A stretch of 17,335 bases of DNA, from NCBI GenBank assembly GCA_011775825.1, contig JAABYK010000175.1, positions 23,082 to 40,416 of the forward strand, given 5' to 3'. Source of the stretch: Candidatus Zhuqueibacterota bacterium (GTDB lineage: Bacteria; Zhuqueibacterota; Zhuqueibacteria; Oceanimicrobiales; Oceanimicrobiaceae). Positions 1-7,584 of the stretch are shown here, piece after piece (within the stretch, counting starts at the first letter, position 1; every line of letters starts with the position of its first letter). The notes under the pieces are model-generated. The model saw only the letters and a list, made by a program, of their open reading frames with translations. It was not told the DNA's origin and ran no database searches. A program made the position numbers and the translations under genes.

Positions 1-376
1 AGATATCGGCATACTCATCCAGCAACTCCAGGTGCGAAGGAGCCAGAACTTCGCTTTCGATCAAGAGGTTGGTTTCTTTTCGAATCGACTTGAGTATCTC
101 GATTCCCTCTGGGCCGGTTCCCTGGAAAGAATAAGGTGAAGTTCTTGGCTTGAAAAGAGAGCCACGAAAGATTTTGGCACCGGCTTTCTCTACGGCCCTG
201 GCAGTCGTCAGCCCCTGCTCTGGATTTTCCAAAGCGCAAGGGCCGGCAATGACGGTGAAATAACCCTCTCCAACGCGAATGTCTTTGATTGTGATGATAC
301 TCTTATGGTTGGAAGAAGTTTTTCGGACCTTTGTGCCTTCTAGTTTCTCCATCCGCTTTTTATGAAGTAGTCTCAT
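1..376 (-). CDS. aroF: 3-deoxy-7-phosphoheptulonate (DAHP) synthase, 5' part, cut by window edge
   Basis: First enzyme of the shikimate pathway; condenses phosphoenolpyruvate and erythrose 4-phosphate in the cytoplasm. About 125 N-terminal residues are visible. They contain the AroA-beta/KDO8P-type signatures: VIAGPCALE at residues 42-50 (C47 is the expected metal ligand), FRG at 70-72 and FKPRTSPYSFQG at about 75-86. The barrel begins only about 35 residues after the start, and an in-frame stop lies at 395-397. No N-terminal ferredoxin-like regulatory domain or chorismate mutase domain can therefore be encoded upstream; a C-terminal fusion beyond the window is not excluded. Start chosen at the first ATG after that stop; a second ATG at 352 is possible, and neither has a clear Shine-Dalgarno site. 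A sigma-70-like promoter sits about 34 bases upstream. Family assignment is firm; the symbol follows common annotation of this type. Confidence 0.93.
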   Translation of the reverse strand, partial: MRLLHKKRMEKLEGTKVRKTSSNHKSIITIKDIRVGEGYFTVIAGPCALENPEQGLTTARAVEKAGAKIFRGSLFKPRTSPYSFQGTGPEGIEILKSIRKETNLLIESEVLAPSHLELLDEYADI

Positions 377-409
377 ATCGCTGTTTTTGAAAGATTAATG
401 CATTCACCT

Positions 410-437
410 AAAATAGAAAATATTTAAGATTTGTCAA
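410..437 (-). promoter_or_regulatory. Putative sigma-70 promoter of the DAHP synthase gene
   Basis: On the minus strand a perfect -35 box TTGACA (437-432) is followed by a 16-base AT-rich spacer and TATTTT (415-410) as -10. It lies about 34 bases before the ATG at 376 and points at the gene. Motif match only. Confidence 0.45.
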
Positions 438-642
438 TAAAATTCTGGCAAAATTCGGGGGACTAAAGGGAAGCGTGCGAATTTACTGGTTGATCAGTTA
501 CTTGGATGACATCTGTGGTGGAAACAATTTCCAGCACAGGTCACCGAAGCATATTTCACCTTGAAATAGTCACTCTTGACGATAATCAGCGGGTCATTTT
601 TAATTTTATAGCGATAGGCTGTCCAAAAAGTTCATTTCTCTT

Positions 643-666
643 CGTCCTCAGCGAAATTGAAGGATA
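643..666. repeat. Degenerate palindromic intergenic repeat, copy 1
   Basis: Reads TCCT-CAGC-then-GAAGGAT, related to the copy at 746-768 (shared blocks TCCT, AGC and GAAGGAT with a one-base length difference between them). The half sites are imperfectly inverted. Similar short palindromic units occur in many genomes between genes; family identity is not established here. Confidence 0.35.
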
Positions 667-745
667 ATTAGTTTAGTGTCTGAAGGAAAAGTCCTCAAAT
701 CTAAAGAAATCATGGTTCGACTCCACCATGAAGAAAATTTAGCTT

Positions 746-768
746 CATCCTGAGCAAGTCGAAGGATG
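746..768. repeat. Palindromic intergenic repeat, copy 2
   Basis: Inverted arms CATCCT (746-751) and AGGATG (763-768) around an 11-base centre. The closely related but more degenerate unit at 643-666 suggests a dispersed repeat family rather than a chance hairpin. Confidence 0.4.
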
Positions 769-799
769 TTGGTTGAGCAATATCGACTTTTCGTTCAAA

Positions 800-815
800 C
801 ATCACTACTGTCCCG
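800..815. repeat. IS terminal inverted repeat (distal end)
   Basis: Sequence CATCACTACTGTCCCG. Its inverted partner is at 1892-1907 with one mismatch (A versus G at the eighth base). It marks the transposase 3' side of the element. Confidence 0.8.
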
Positions 816-818
816 CTA

Positions 819-1781
819 TTAGTCAAATAAAAACAGTTGTTTAGTGATCTGGACGTTAATGTTTTTGTAATCGTTATCTCTAAGTAGTTGTAAAATAGGG
901 ATTTTTTCGAAAGGCGTGACACTCAATATTTGCAAAGAAGTGTAGAGAGGCGCCTTTATTTTCAGTGGCTTTTTAACGATTGCCACCAGAAGATAGACAG
1001 AGATGGCAATCCAGATTTGAGTTTTGAGAGCATTTTCAGAAGTTCCATAAAAGGATTTGATTTTTAGATGGTGCTTGATCCACTTAAAGAAGGGTTCGAT
1101 CTGGCATCGACACTTATAGAGTTGAGTAATTGTCATCGCAGGAAGAGAGAAGTTGTTGGTTAAGAAAGTGAAATCCTTGTCGGTTTCGGAGTTATAATAT
1201 CGAATCCGGCGCAACTTGTCTGGGTATTTTTTTGATGGGTAGAAGCCGTTAATAGATTGTTTGGTCACATTTGAGTCCCGTAGACTTGTCGACACCGTTC
1301 GAATATAATCTTCGAAATTGGAAATTGGACTTTGCACGGATAACGAAATATGCGTCAGATTTCTCGAAGCTGTGAAGACGTTTAAAATCCAGATAACCAC
1401 GCTCCATTACATAGTAACAACCGGGTTCAGGAATCGATTCATCAAGTATATTCACATCCTGGTACTTGCCGTCGGTTATCTCTATGAAGGTAGGAATGCT
1501 TCCGCGTAAATCAAGTAAAGTATGTAACTTAACTGCCCCTTTTGTTTTTCGAAATGTCGCCCATGGAAAAAGTGACAGACATAGGTCAATCGTTGATGAA
1601 TCAAGCGCGTAGACGGTATCAGATAGCTCTATACCGAATTGTTCATCGCGATAAAGCGCGCGGGCATTTTGAATCAGTAGCTGCGCGAAATCGGCACAAA
1701 TACGCCAATCGCGATTCGTCGAAAGGATTTAATTGGTAGAAACGCCATGATCTGGGAAAAAACACGTTGTCCATCATTCAT
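819..1781 (-). pseudogene. IS4-family transposase, broken
   Basis: Starts at ATG 1781 behind a good Shine-Dalgarno site (AAAGGAG) with the typical IS4 opening (VFSQIMAFLPIKSFRR). Around 1710-1725 the reading jumps frame and about 70 residues normally present (most of the N-terminal DUF4372-like part) are missing. The catalytic core resumes with RDWRICADFAQ and YALDSSTIDLC, the first catalytic Asp. At the second catalytic site the usual DRGY is ERGY (GAG at 1404-1402). A further frameshift near 1250 separates the last part, which keeps the Y-x2-R-x3-E-x6-K signature (YKCRCQIEPFFKWIK) and ends at 819. Three independent lesions make it inactive. Family assignment by motif is firm. Confidence 0.88.
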
Positions 1782-1795
1782 TCGCCACTCCTTTG

Positions 1796-1840
1796 TTATA
1801 TATTGAGGAATGGCAGGAAATCGAGGACACTTATTTTCAT
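1796..1840 (-). CDS. Possible 14-residue leader peptide of the IS transposase
   Basis: ATG at 1840 follows AAAGGAG (1854-1848) with a 7-base gap and opens a 14-codon frame (contains VLDFLPFL) ending 14 bases before the transposase ATG. A second AAAGGAG serves the transposase itself. It could be a genuine leader that couples translation, or a chance frame. No homologue is recognised. Confidence 0.25.
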   Translation of the reverse strand: MKISVLDFLPFLNI

Positions 1841-1891
1841 AAGTTAACTCCTTTATTTTAGCAACTTATGATCCCTCATTTTTAACAACGT

Positions 1892-1907
1892 CGGGACAGC
1901 AGTGATG
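1892..1907. repeat. IS terminal inverted repeat (transposase-proximal end)
   Basis: Reverse complement reads CATCACTGCTGTCCCG, matching 800-815 at 15 of 16 bases. It lies about 110 bases upstream of the transposase ATG, the usual place for the left end of an IS4 element. Confidence 0.8.
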
Positions 1908-2003
1908 GAAATTAAGAATTTACACAGATTTTAGTGGTTATTTTGACGAAATTTTCTTAAATTCTCCCAGTTAGAACTTTGAACTAAACAGGTTAACAAC
2001 TCT

Positions 2004-2981
2004 ATGCCAAGCCGCGCGCAAAAAATACGACTCGGAGTGTTTGTGGTTATCGGATCTTTGGCCGTGATATCACTCATTGCATTCTTCACCAGCGAAAAAT
2101 ATCTCCGAAAACGAGACACGTACTTTATCGGCTATGAGGATGTGTCCGTGAGTGGATTGGAGGTCGGCAGTCCGGTGAAGTACCTGGGTGTGAAGGTGGG
2201 AACCATCACGGATATTCGTATCGATCCTGAGGATGTCAGCCGTATCATTGTCAAAGTGGAGTTAAAAGAAGGGACACCGATTAAGAAAGACGCTCGCGCA
2301 GACATTGTCTCCATGGGAATTACCGGGCTGAAGATGATTGAAATTCATGGAGCCAGCAAAGAGGCTGATCTGCTCAGCGAGGGTGAATTCATCAAGGCTG
2401 GTAGCTCGGAAGAAATCACCGGTAAGGCAGAAGTGGTGGCTGAAAAAATGGAGCGTGTTTTTAACAATCTCCAAAGGTTCACCCGGCCAGCGAACCTGGA
2501 GAAAATCATGCAGATGATCGAACGAACCTCTGCTGCGCTTGATCAGGTGGAATCGATGCTCCGGGAAAACCGCCACGGGATTCAGAAAAGTATCCGGGCA
2601 GCACAGGACATTACCGCGCAGTTGGATACCACGAGTCAATTACTGCAAAGTTCTGCTGATCGTGTGCACCGCATTGTGTACAGTGATACGGTTGCCCAGA
2701 TTTTGGCGAGCACCAGAGATGTTTCCATTAAGTTGAAAGAAGCAAATCTTGAACAGCTCATTCAGCAACTCAGTCAGGTAGCAGATCGAACAAACCAGCT
2801 ATTGATTCAGGTGAATGAAGGCATGGAACGAGGCAGTGTCGATTTTCTGTCGAGCATGAGGGAGTTGCGCACTACCTTGGAAAATCTCAATTCGGTTTCC
2901 AGGTTAATTCAGGAAGATCCCTCGGTGCTGGTTCGAGGTACGAAAGTCAAAGGCGCCCCCGACCAGTACCTGGAGAGATAA
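2004..2981 (+). CDS. mlaD: MlaD-type MCE-domain lipid-binding protein
   Basis: 325 residues. One N-terminal transmembrane helix (about residues 10-29, GVFVVIGSLAVISLIAFF) anchors it in the inner membrane. An MCE domain follows at roughly 35-115, including GLEVGSPVKYLGVKVGTI, the typical MCE strand-turn, and SMGITGLKMIEI. Residues 140-315 are largely helical, Gln/Glu/Arg-rich and coiled-coil-like. MCE proteins form hexameric rings that bind phospholipid in the periplasm and sit on the MlaFE transporter. The helical tail is much longer than in E. coli MlaD and more like longer MCE proteins, perhaps reaching toward the outer membrane. First gene of the operon; the next gene starts 6 bases after its stop. 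The Shine-Dalgarno site is weak. Family assignment is firm; the lipid substrate is inferred. Confidence 0.93.
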   Translation: MPSRAQKIRLGVFVVIGSLAVISLIAFFTSEKYLRKRDTYFIGYEDVSVSGLEVGSPVKYLGVKVGTITDIRIDPEDVSRIIVKVELKEGTPIKKDARADIVSMGITGLKMIEIHGASKEADLLSEGEFIKAGSSEEITGKAEVVAEKMERVFNNLQRFTRPANLEKIMQMIERTSAALDQVESMLRENRHGIQKSIRAAQDITAQLDTTSQLLQSSADRVHRIVYSDTVAQILASTRDVSIKLKEANLEQLIQQLSQVADRTNQLLIQVNEGMERGSVDFLSSMRELRTTLENLNSVSRLIQEDPSVLVRGTKVKGAPDQYLER

Positions 2982-2987
2982 ATAAAT

Positions 2988-3620
2988 ATGCCACGTCTAA
3001 TTCTGATTGCTATTTTGCTCGCTTCGTCTGTGTGGGGTTGTTTCAGTCGCAAGGCAGTGCAATTAAGATATTACCTGATTGAGTCTCCCGCCGCAGCCGA
3101 GGCAACGTTGTCGAGAGAAATCCCGTTAACGGATGCTTCATGTGAAATCCGAATTGTCAGCGTTCATCCTGCGTTTGCCGATAATCGCATTGCTGTGCGA
3201 ATGAACACCCATGAACTGAATTATTATGCGCATCATAAGTGGGCGGTTACACCAGAAGAAACCTTAACTCAGCTTACTGAAGAGTATTTGCAGCGTCGTC
3301 GCATTTTCGCGACTGCGTCCAGTCGGGTCTGGAAATTTGCGCCGGAATACCAACTTCAAACACGGGTCAACCAATTGGAAGTTGTGCAGCAGGATGAGAA
3401 GTTGTCGGCACATCTGAACGTCGAATTCACGTTAATCCGAAACGCGTCAAAGCTGGCAGTGGCGTTTCATTCGGCCGACCGGAAGGTTCCGTTAGCTGAA
3501 AACGACTTGAACACATTCGCCTCAACGATTAGCGATCTGTTTTATAAGGAATTGCAGGTTCTTTCGGAAAAAATCACATCCTATTTGCAAGACGTCGACG
3601 TGTCTGATTCAGCAAATTAG
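2988..3620 (+). CDS. ABC-type transport auxiliary lipoprotein (PqiC/LetC-like)
   Basis: 210 residues with a lipoprotein signal peptide: basic N-terminus, hydrophobic stretch LILIAILLASSVW and lipobox ending in G17-C18. The body fits the ABC transporter auxiliary family (PqiC type, PF03886): an early YYLI segment, the IRIVSVHPAFADNRIAVR block, then LNYYAHHKWAVTPEETLTQ. In the family these lipoproteins sit at the outer membrane and receive or dock the MCE channel. Position inside an mla operon supports that role. It takes the place of a soluble MlaC shuttle, which is not seen here. 19 bases separate it from mlaE. Confidence 0.85.
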   Translation: MPRLILIAILLASSVWGCFSRKAVQLRYYLIESPAAAEATLSREIPLTDASCEIRIVSVHPAFADNRIAVRMNTHELNYYAHHKWAVTPEETLTQLTEEYLQRRRIFATASSRVWKFAPEYQLQTRVNQLEVVQQDEKLSAHLNVEFTLIRNASKLAVAFHSADRKVPLAENDLNTFASTISDLFYKELQVLSEKITSYLQDVDVSDSAN

Positions 3621-3639
3621 CTGATTCCGGGTTTCCCTC

Positions 3640-4770
3640 ATGGAACCAATTTTCATGCAAAACCACCGTAATGGCCAATCCGCGACCTACCATCTTTCCG
3701 GAGAAACTCTTTACCTGAGCGACTCATTTGTTATTGCCACAGTCGACGAGATTTTACGAGAGCTTTTCAAGGAGCTGCGAAAATATCCGCATCCATTTTT
3801 AAGGATCAACCTCGATGAAATTCAGCGCTTGGATAGCGCGGGTGTGGTGATCTTGAATTCAATAAGAAAAGAAATGCAGCAGAAGGGTGTGTCGGTGGAA
3901 ATTGAAGGCGGCTCCGATTCGGTTCAGCAAATTCTGGACACGTTTACAATTGAAAAGAGTCGGCCGCATAAAGAACAGCAAAGGCCTTACCTCCTGGAAT
4001 GGATCGGAGAAGGGGCCTACAGTCTTTTTGCTCATTCTCTTAAGAATTTTTTCTTCTTGATGTCGGATATTTTTTACTGGTCGGTTGTCGATTTCTTTCG
4101 GCGCAAGACCTATCGCAGAGGTGAATTTATTAATCAGTCGGTTTTGATCGGTGTCAACGCTGTGCCGATTGTCGGGGCCATGGCATTCCTGATCGGTCTG
4201 GTTTTGGCATTGCAATCAACCGCGCAGTTACGTCAATTTGGCGCCAATCGCTTTCTCGTGGACCTCGTTGTGATTGCCATGATGCGGGAAATGGGGCCGC
4301 TGATAACGGCCATAATCGTGGCCGGTAGAAGCGGCTCAGCCATCGCCTCGGAAGTGGCCACCATGAAAATTACCGAGGAGTTAGATGGGCTGACGACCAT
4401 GTCGCTGGATCCGGTGCGATTTGTGGTGATTCCGAAAATGTATGCCAGCATTTTCACCATGCCGTTTTTAACCATTCTGGCGGATATTTTAGGGATTGCG
4501 GGTGGGATGGTGATTGCGTTTTTCTACATGGACATCACGCCGCGGGCCTTTTTGAATCGCATGGAAGACGTCTTGTATTTCCGAGATATTGTGACCGGCC
4601 TTATTAAGAGCCTCGTGTTTTCAACCATTATTGTCGTTACCGGGAGCTACTTCGGGTTTCGTGCTGCAAGAGGTGCGGAAGAGGTTGGCAAGGTTACAAC
4701 AGCAGCGGTTGTGCTGGCCATCTCCCTCGTGATTGTCGCGGATAGCATTTTGGGGCTGATGTTTTACTAA
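3640..4770 (+). CDS. mlaE: MlaE-type lipid ABC permease with N-terminal STAS domain (MlaB-MlaE fusion)
   Basis: 376 residues. Residues about 15-105 form a STAS domain, with LRINLDEIQRLDSAGVVIL carrying the conserved D65-S66-A67-G68 loop. Residues about 125-376 are a MlaE permease with several membrane helices and the family core MMREMGPLITAIIVAGRSG and SEVATMKITEELDGL. In E. coli the STAS partner MlaB is a separate protein that stabilises and regulates the transporter; here it is fused. Length is about 110 residues more than a stand-alone MlaE, exactly accounted for by the STAS part. Start at ATG 3640; ATG 3655 is an alternative and neither has a strong ribosome site. Membrane subunit of the MlaFED-type complex with mlaF directly downstream. 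Confidence 0.94.
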   Translation: MEPIFMQNHRNGQSATYHLSGETLYLSDSFVIATVDEILRELFKELRKYPHPFLRINLDEIQRLDSAGVVILNSIRKEMQQKGVSVEIEGGSDSVQQILDTFTIEKSRPHKEQQRPYLLEWIGEGAYSLFAHSLKNFFFLMSDIFYWSVVDFFRRKTYRRGEFINQSVLIGVNAVPIVGAMAFLIGLVLALQSTAQLRQFGANRFLVDLVVIAMMREMGPLITAIIVAGRSGSAIASEVATMKITEELDGLTTMSLDPVRFVVIPKMYASIFTMPFLTILADILGIAGGMVIAFFYMDITPRAFLNRMEDVLYFRDIVTGLIKSLVFSTIIVVTGSYFGFRAARGAEEVGKVTTAAVVLAISLVIVADSILGLMFY

Positions 4771-4797
4771 TGTGGGATGATAATTGACGAGATAATC

Positions 4798-5559
4798 ATG
4801 GCGAGACAGCAAATCATACAAGTTCGAGACCTGTGGGCCAAATTTGGAGAGCACACCATCCTGTCAGATATCAACTTTGAAACGTTTGAGAATGAAATCA
4901 CCGTGATCCTGGGTGGCAGTGGAAGCGGCAAGACCACAGTTTTAAAACATCTGATTGGTCTGTATCCCATCGAGCAAGGCTCGGTAGAAGTTTTGCACCG
5001 AAAACTGGAAGAGATGAGTGAAAGGGAAAAGTCTGAGTTTTTTCTAAAGATCGGCGTGTTTTATCAAAATGGCGCGCTCCTCAACTCACTAACGGTTGCG
5101 GAGAATGTCGCGCTCCCTTTGCAGCAACATACCAGGCTGTCCGATAATCTTATCGATGAACTTGTACGATTGAAACTAAGCCTGGTAAACCTGGAGCAGG
5201 CGTACGATTTGTTCCCCTCCCAGCTTAGTGGGGGCATGCGAAAGCGGGCTGCCTTAGCCAGGGCCATCGCCATGGATCCTCCGCTGCTCTTTTTCGACGA
5301 ACCCGGTGCAGGCCTCGATCCCGTTCTGTTGGCCGCACTCGACGATCTGATTTTGAAGCTCAGGGATCAACTGGGCGTGTCGATCACCCTGGTCACTCAC
5401 GAAGTTGCCAGCATCTTGCGTCTGGCAGATCGCATCGTGTTTTTAGACAATGGCCAGGTTCTGTTTTCGGGGACATTATCAGAAGCGCTTTCCGCTGGCA
5501 TCGAAACGATTGATCATTTTTTTGAGAAGGGGAGCGCTCAAAACGGAAGCAAAACTTAA
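4798..5559 (+). CDS. mlaF: MlaF-type lipid ABC transporter ATPase
   Basis: 253 residues from ATG 4798 (MARQQIIQVRDLW). An upstream ATG at 4777 would add seven residues and is less likely because the fold begins at residue 6. Complete ABC ATPase: Walker A GGSGSGKTT at 39-47, Q-loop VFYQNGALLNSLTV at 87-100, signature LSGGMRKR at 143-150, Walker B LLFFDEP at 163-169 with catalytic E168, and H-loop H201. The SGGMRKRAALARAIAMDP and FDEPGAGLDP blocks are typical of the MlaF/Ttg2A group. It powers lipid movement through MlaE and the MCE ring. Last gene of the operon; no clear terminator follows. Confidence 0.95.
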   Translation: MARQQIIQVRDLWAKFGEHTILSDINFETFENEITVILGGSGSGKTTVLKHLIGLYPIEQGSVEVLHRKLEEMSEREKSEFFLKIGVFYQNGALLNSLTVAENVALPLQQHTRLSDNLIDELVRLKLSLVNLEQAYDLFPSQLSGGMRKRAALARAIAMDPPLLFFDEPGAGLDPVLLAALDDLILKLRDQLGVSITLVTHEVASILRLADRIVFLDNGQVLFSGTLSEALSAGIETIDHFFEKGSAQNGSKT

Positions 5560-5896
5560 TTGTAGCGCAACAAGATCGATGCAACATAAGTGTCGCATGC
5601 AACGCTTGTTTGTTGGTTTCATCTCATCCTCTGAACTTTTTTGATCCTCTTTATCGCTTCTCTCTCACCAGTCCGGCAGTAATTGTTACAGCAGAATTAT
5701 AGGCTAAGTCTGGGTTTGTTATGGTGATAAGCTGATTTTTCTGCGTCTGGGAACAATTGTTGGCAGCGTTTGCTGGGCTAACCCGCACCGCCAATCTGGA
5801 ACGTGGTATTGTATTTGCAGAATATTTATGTGATGAGAACTGAGGTGACATCGTAGAACGAACTGCTGTGAAATACTACAGACGACGGGGTGCCTA
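5560..5896. other. Intergenic region between mlaF and the phosphatase/sulfatase-like gene
   Basis: 337 bases with no credible coding frame, RNA gene or convincing hairpin terminator. A GGGG motif about 7 bases before ATG 5897 may act as a ribosome site. No clear promoter could be identified. Confidence 0.6.
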
Positions 5897-7324
5897 ATGA
5901 ATAAAAAGCCTAATATCTTGTTCATCGTGATGGATTCGGTTCGAGCTCGAAATCTCTCATGCTACGGATACCACCGCAATACAACTCCTAATCTTGACGA
6001 ATTTGCATCGGAGGGCGCCATTTTTGAACAGGCTATTTCCGAGAGTTGTTGGACGCTGCCCGTGCATACGTCACTGTTTACGGGATTGTATCCCATGAAT
6101 CACGGAGTGACCGTTTCTCAGGACGATTTGCCAGACAATTTCCCAACCTTGGCCCGTCTATTAAATGAACATGGGTATCAAACATGTTGCATATCGAACA
6201 ATGCCTATATTAGTAAGGGCACGGGATTAACGCAAGGTTTTGAGGAAGTGAAAGATATTTGGCGCTTAACCCATCCGAGAGGCACGAAACGGACTCTGAT
6301 GTCCAGAATAAAGATCAAGCTTAAAAAGTTTGGAAAGCTCAGTGAGCCTCTCATTGCTTTGATGCGTTTGCTCAGACACGGGCGTAAGATTTTGAGAGAA
6401 ACGAAGAATAGCGAGGATAGCGGAGCCTATGTCACGAACGAGAGCATCAAGAAATGGCTGACAGAGTCGTGGGATGAGGAGCGACCATTTTTTATGTTTG
6501 TGAATTACATGGAGTGCCACGAAAAATACAACCCTCCATATCCTTACGACAGAAAGTTTATGCCATCTCGATTCTCTCGCTGGCGTGTCCTGCAAGTCAA
6601 TCCCGACAAAGAGAAAATTTTAGAGTCGAGCGAGAAGAAAAAGGCTGAAGATTTGGAAATCATGAAGGCACTTTATGACGGTGAACTCAACTACTTGGAC
6701 ATGCGCATAGGCGAGTTGATTGATTACTTGAATAGTCAGGGTATCCTTGAAAATACGGTCACGGTGATTACGTCCGATCACGGCGACAGTCTCGGAGAAC
6801 ATGATGAGTTGGGACATCGCAGAGTATTGTACGAACAGTTGATACACGTGCCATTGTTAATTCGCTATCCAAGAGTCTTCACACCAGGAACACATGTGAA
6901 GGAGCAGGTTCAACTGAGCGACCTGTACCCAACATTCCTGGATTTGACCGAAGTAAAATCCGAGGAAGCGCCGTCCAATGGGTTTCGCGGTCTGTGTGAT
7001 TTTTGCAATGGCCGGAAGCGGGAGTTCACAATTTCCGAGAATACGGCACCGAAGAGTTTGAATAGCATGCGCTCTCGCACAATCCGAACAGATAAATATA
7101 AGTTCATCTGGAACTCAAACGGCATGCACGAGCTGTACGATCTGAGGCAAGATCCCAACGAAACAAAGAATATTATTCGATCTAAGCCTAAGGTCGCAGC
7201 TCGACTTCAACAAAAACTTAATGAATGGGTAAATGAACATGAAGATTTTAAAGTCGAAAAATGTCAAGCTGTTTACGATTCGGCTTTATCGGAAAGACTA
7301 AAAGTTTTGGGGTATATTGATTGA
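5897..7324 (+). CDS. Sulfatase-like hydrolase of the alkaline phosphatase superfamily, Thr at nucleophile position
   Basis: 475 residues. Opens with the superfamily metal site NILFIVMDSVRARNLSCYGY (D13), followed by TPNLDEFASEGAIFEQA. The position that holds the formylglycine-forming Cys/Ser (C-x-P-x-R) in true sulfatases reads T53-L54-P55-V56-H57, so the likely nucleophile is Thr, as in phosphotransferase or phosphodiesterase members. The second metal site TSDHGDSLGEHDELGH (D294, H295) is intact, and the C-terminal part has the usual YKFIWN and ELYDLRQDPNE blocks. No signal peptide is evident, so it is probably cytoplasmic. Substrate unknown; it could act on phosphate esters or sulfate esters. 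Its stop precedes the rpsU ATG by one base, so the two are probably co-transcribed and translationally coupled. Confidence 0.85.
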   Translation: MNKKPNILFIVMDSVRARNLSCYGYHRNTTPNLDEFASEGAIFEQAISESCWTLPVHTSLFTGLYPMNHGVTVSQDDLPDNFPTLARLLNEHGYQTCCISNNAYISKGTGLTQGFEEVKDIWRLTHPRGTKRTLMSRIKIKLKKFGKLSEPLIALMRLLRHGRKILRETKNSEDSGAYVTNESIKKWLTESWDEERPFFMFVNYMECHEKYNPPYPYDRKFMPSRFSRWRVLQVNPDKEKILESSEKKKAEDLEIMKALYDGELNYLDMRIGELIDYLNSQGILENTVTVITSDHGDSLGEHDELGHRRVLYEQLIHVPLLIRYPRVFTPGTHVKEQVQLSDLYPTFLDLTEVKSEEAPSNGFRGLCDFCNGRKREFTISENTAPKSLNSMRSRTIRTDKYKFIWNSNGMHELYDLRQDPNETKNIIRSKPKVAARLQQKLNEWVNEHEDFKVEKCQAVYDSALSERLKVLGYID

Positions 7325-7325
7325 T

Positions 7326-7520
7326 ATGATCGTTGTTAACATAAGACGAGGCGAATCTATAGATCGAGCTCTTAAGAGATTCAAACACAAATGTCAAAGA
7401 GCTGGGGTAATCAAAGAATACAAAAAATCGAGCTATTATCTAAAGCCCAGCGACAAAAGAAAGCTGGCAAAAAAAGTAGCAAAGAGGCGACAAAAGAAGG
7501 CCCAGCGAAATTCAAGATGA
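7326..7520 (+). CDS. rpsU: 30S ribosomal protein S21
   Basis: 64 residues from ATG 7326, giving the standard opening MIVVNIRRGESIDRALKRFK. A TTG three codons upstream (7317) would overlap the preceding gene and is not preferred. The rest is highly basic (KRKLAKKVAKRRQKKAQR), with the family helix ALKRFKHKCQRAGVIKEYKK. S21 binds the platform of the small ribosomal subunit near the anti-Shine-Dalgarno end of 16S rRNA and helps initiation. The gene starts one base after the stop of the sulfatase-like gene, so translational coupling is likely. GGGG at 7309-7312 is the only visible ribosome-site candidate. 64 bases separate it from the thioredoxin-like gene. Confidence 0.95.
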   Translation: MIVVNIRRGESIDRALKRFKHKCQRAGVIKEYKKSSYYLKPSDKRKLAKKVAKRRQKKAQRNSR

Positions 7521-7584
7521 TGTGTTTGTGTGGCCTCGCCGATCAAATTGTGGTTTAGTTTAAAAACTTTGATGAGGGTTGATT

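Larger units (their letters stand above)
377..799. other. Intergenic region between DAHP synthase and the IS element
   Basis: No open frame with coding character was found on either strand. It holds the DAHP synthase promoter at its left end and two degenerate copies of a palindromic repeat (643-666, 746-768). A short inverted repeat TCATGG/CCATGA (710-715, 726-731) encloses a sequence resembling a tRNA T-loop, but no tRNA can be folded around it. Confidence 0.6.
800..1907 (-). mobile_element. Decayed IS4-family insertion sequence
   Basis: About 1.1 kb bounded by inverted repeats matching at 15 of 16 positions (consensus CATCACTRCTGTCCCG at 800-815 and, inverted, at 1892-1907). Inside lies an IS4-family (DDE with YREK signature) transposase on the minus strand that has an internal deletion, a frameshift and a changed catalytic residue. 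No target-site duplication is evident (bases left of 800 and right of 1907 do not match), consistent with age or rearrangement. The element ends 96 bases before mlaD, so it may have separated that operon from its ancestral upstream sequence. It should be unable to move by itself but could be mobilised in trans. Confidence 0.85.

Noticed and set aside
710..731. tRNA-like T-loop sequence (GGTTCGACTCC)
   Set aside because: No acceptor, D or anticodon arms fold around it; it is a short TCATGG/CCATGA inverted repeat only.
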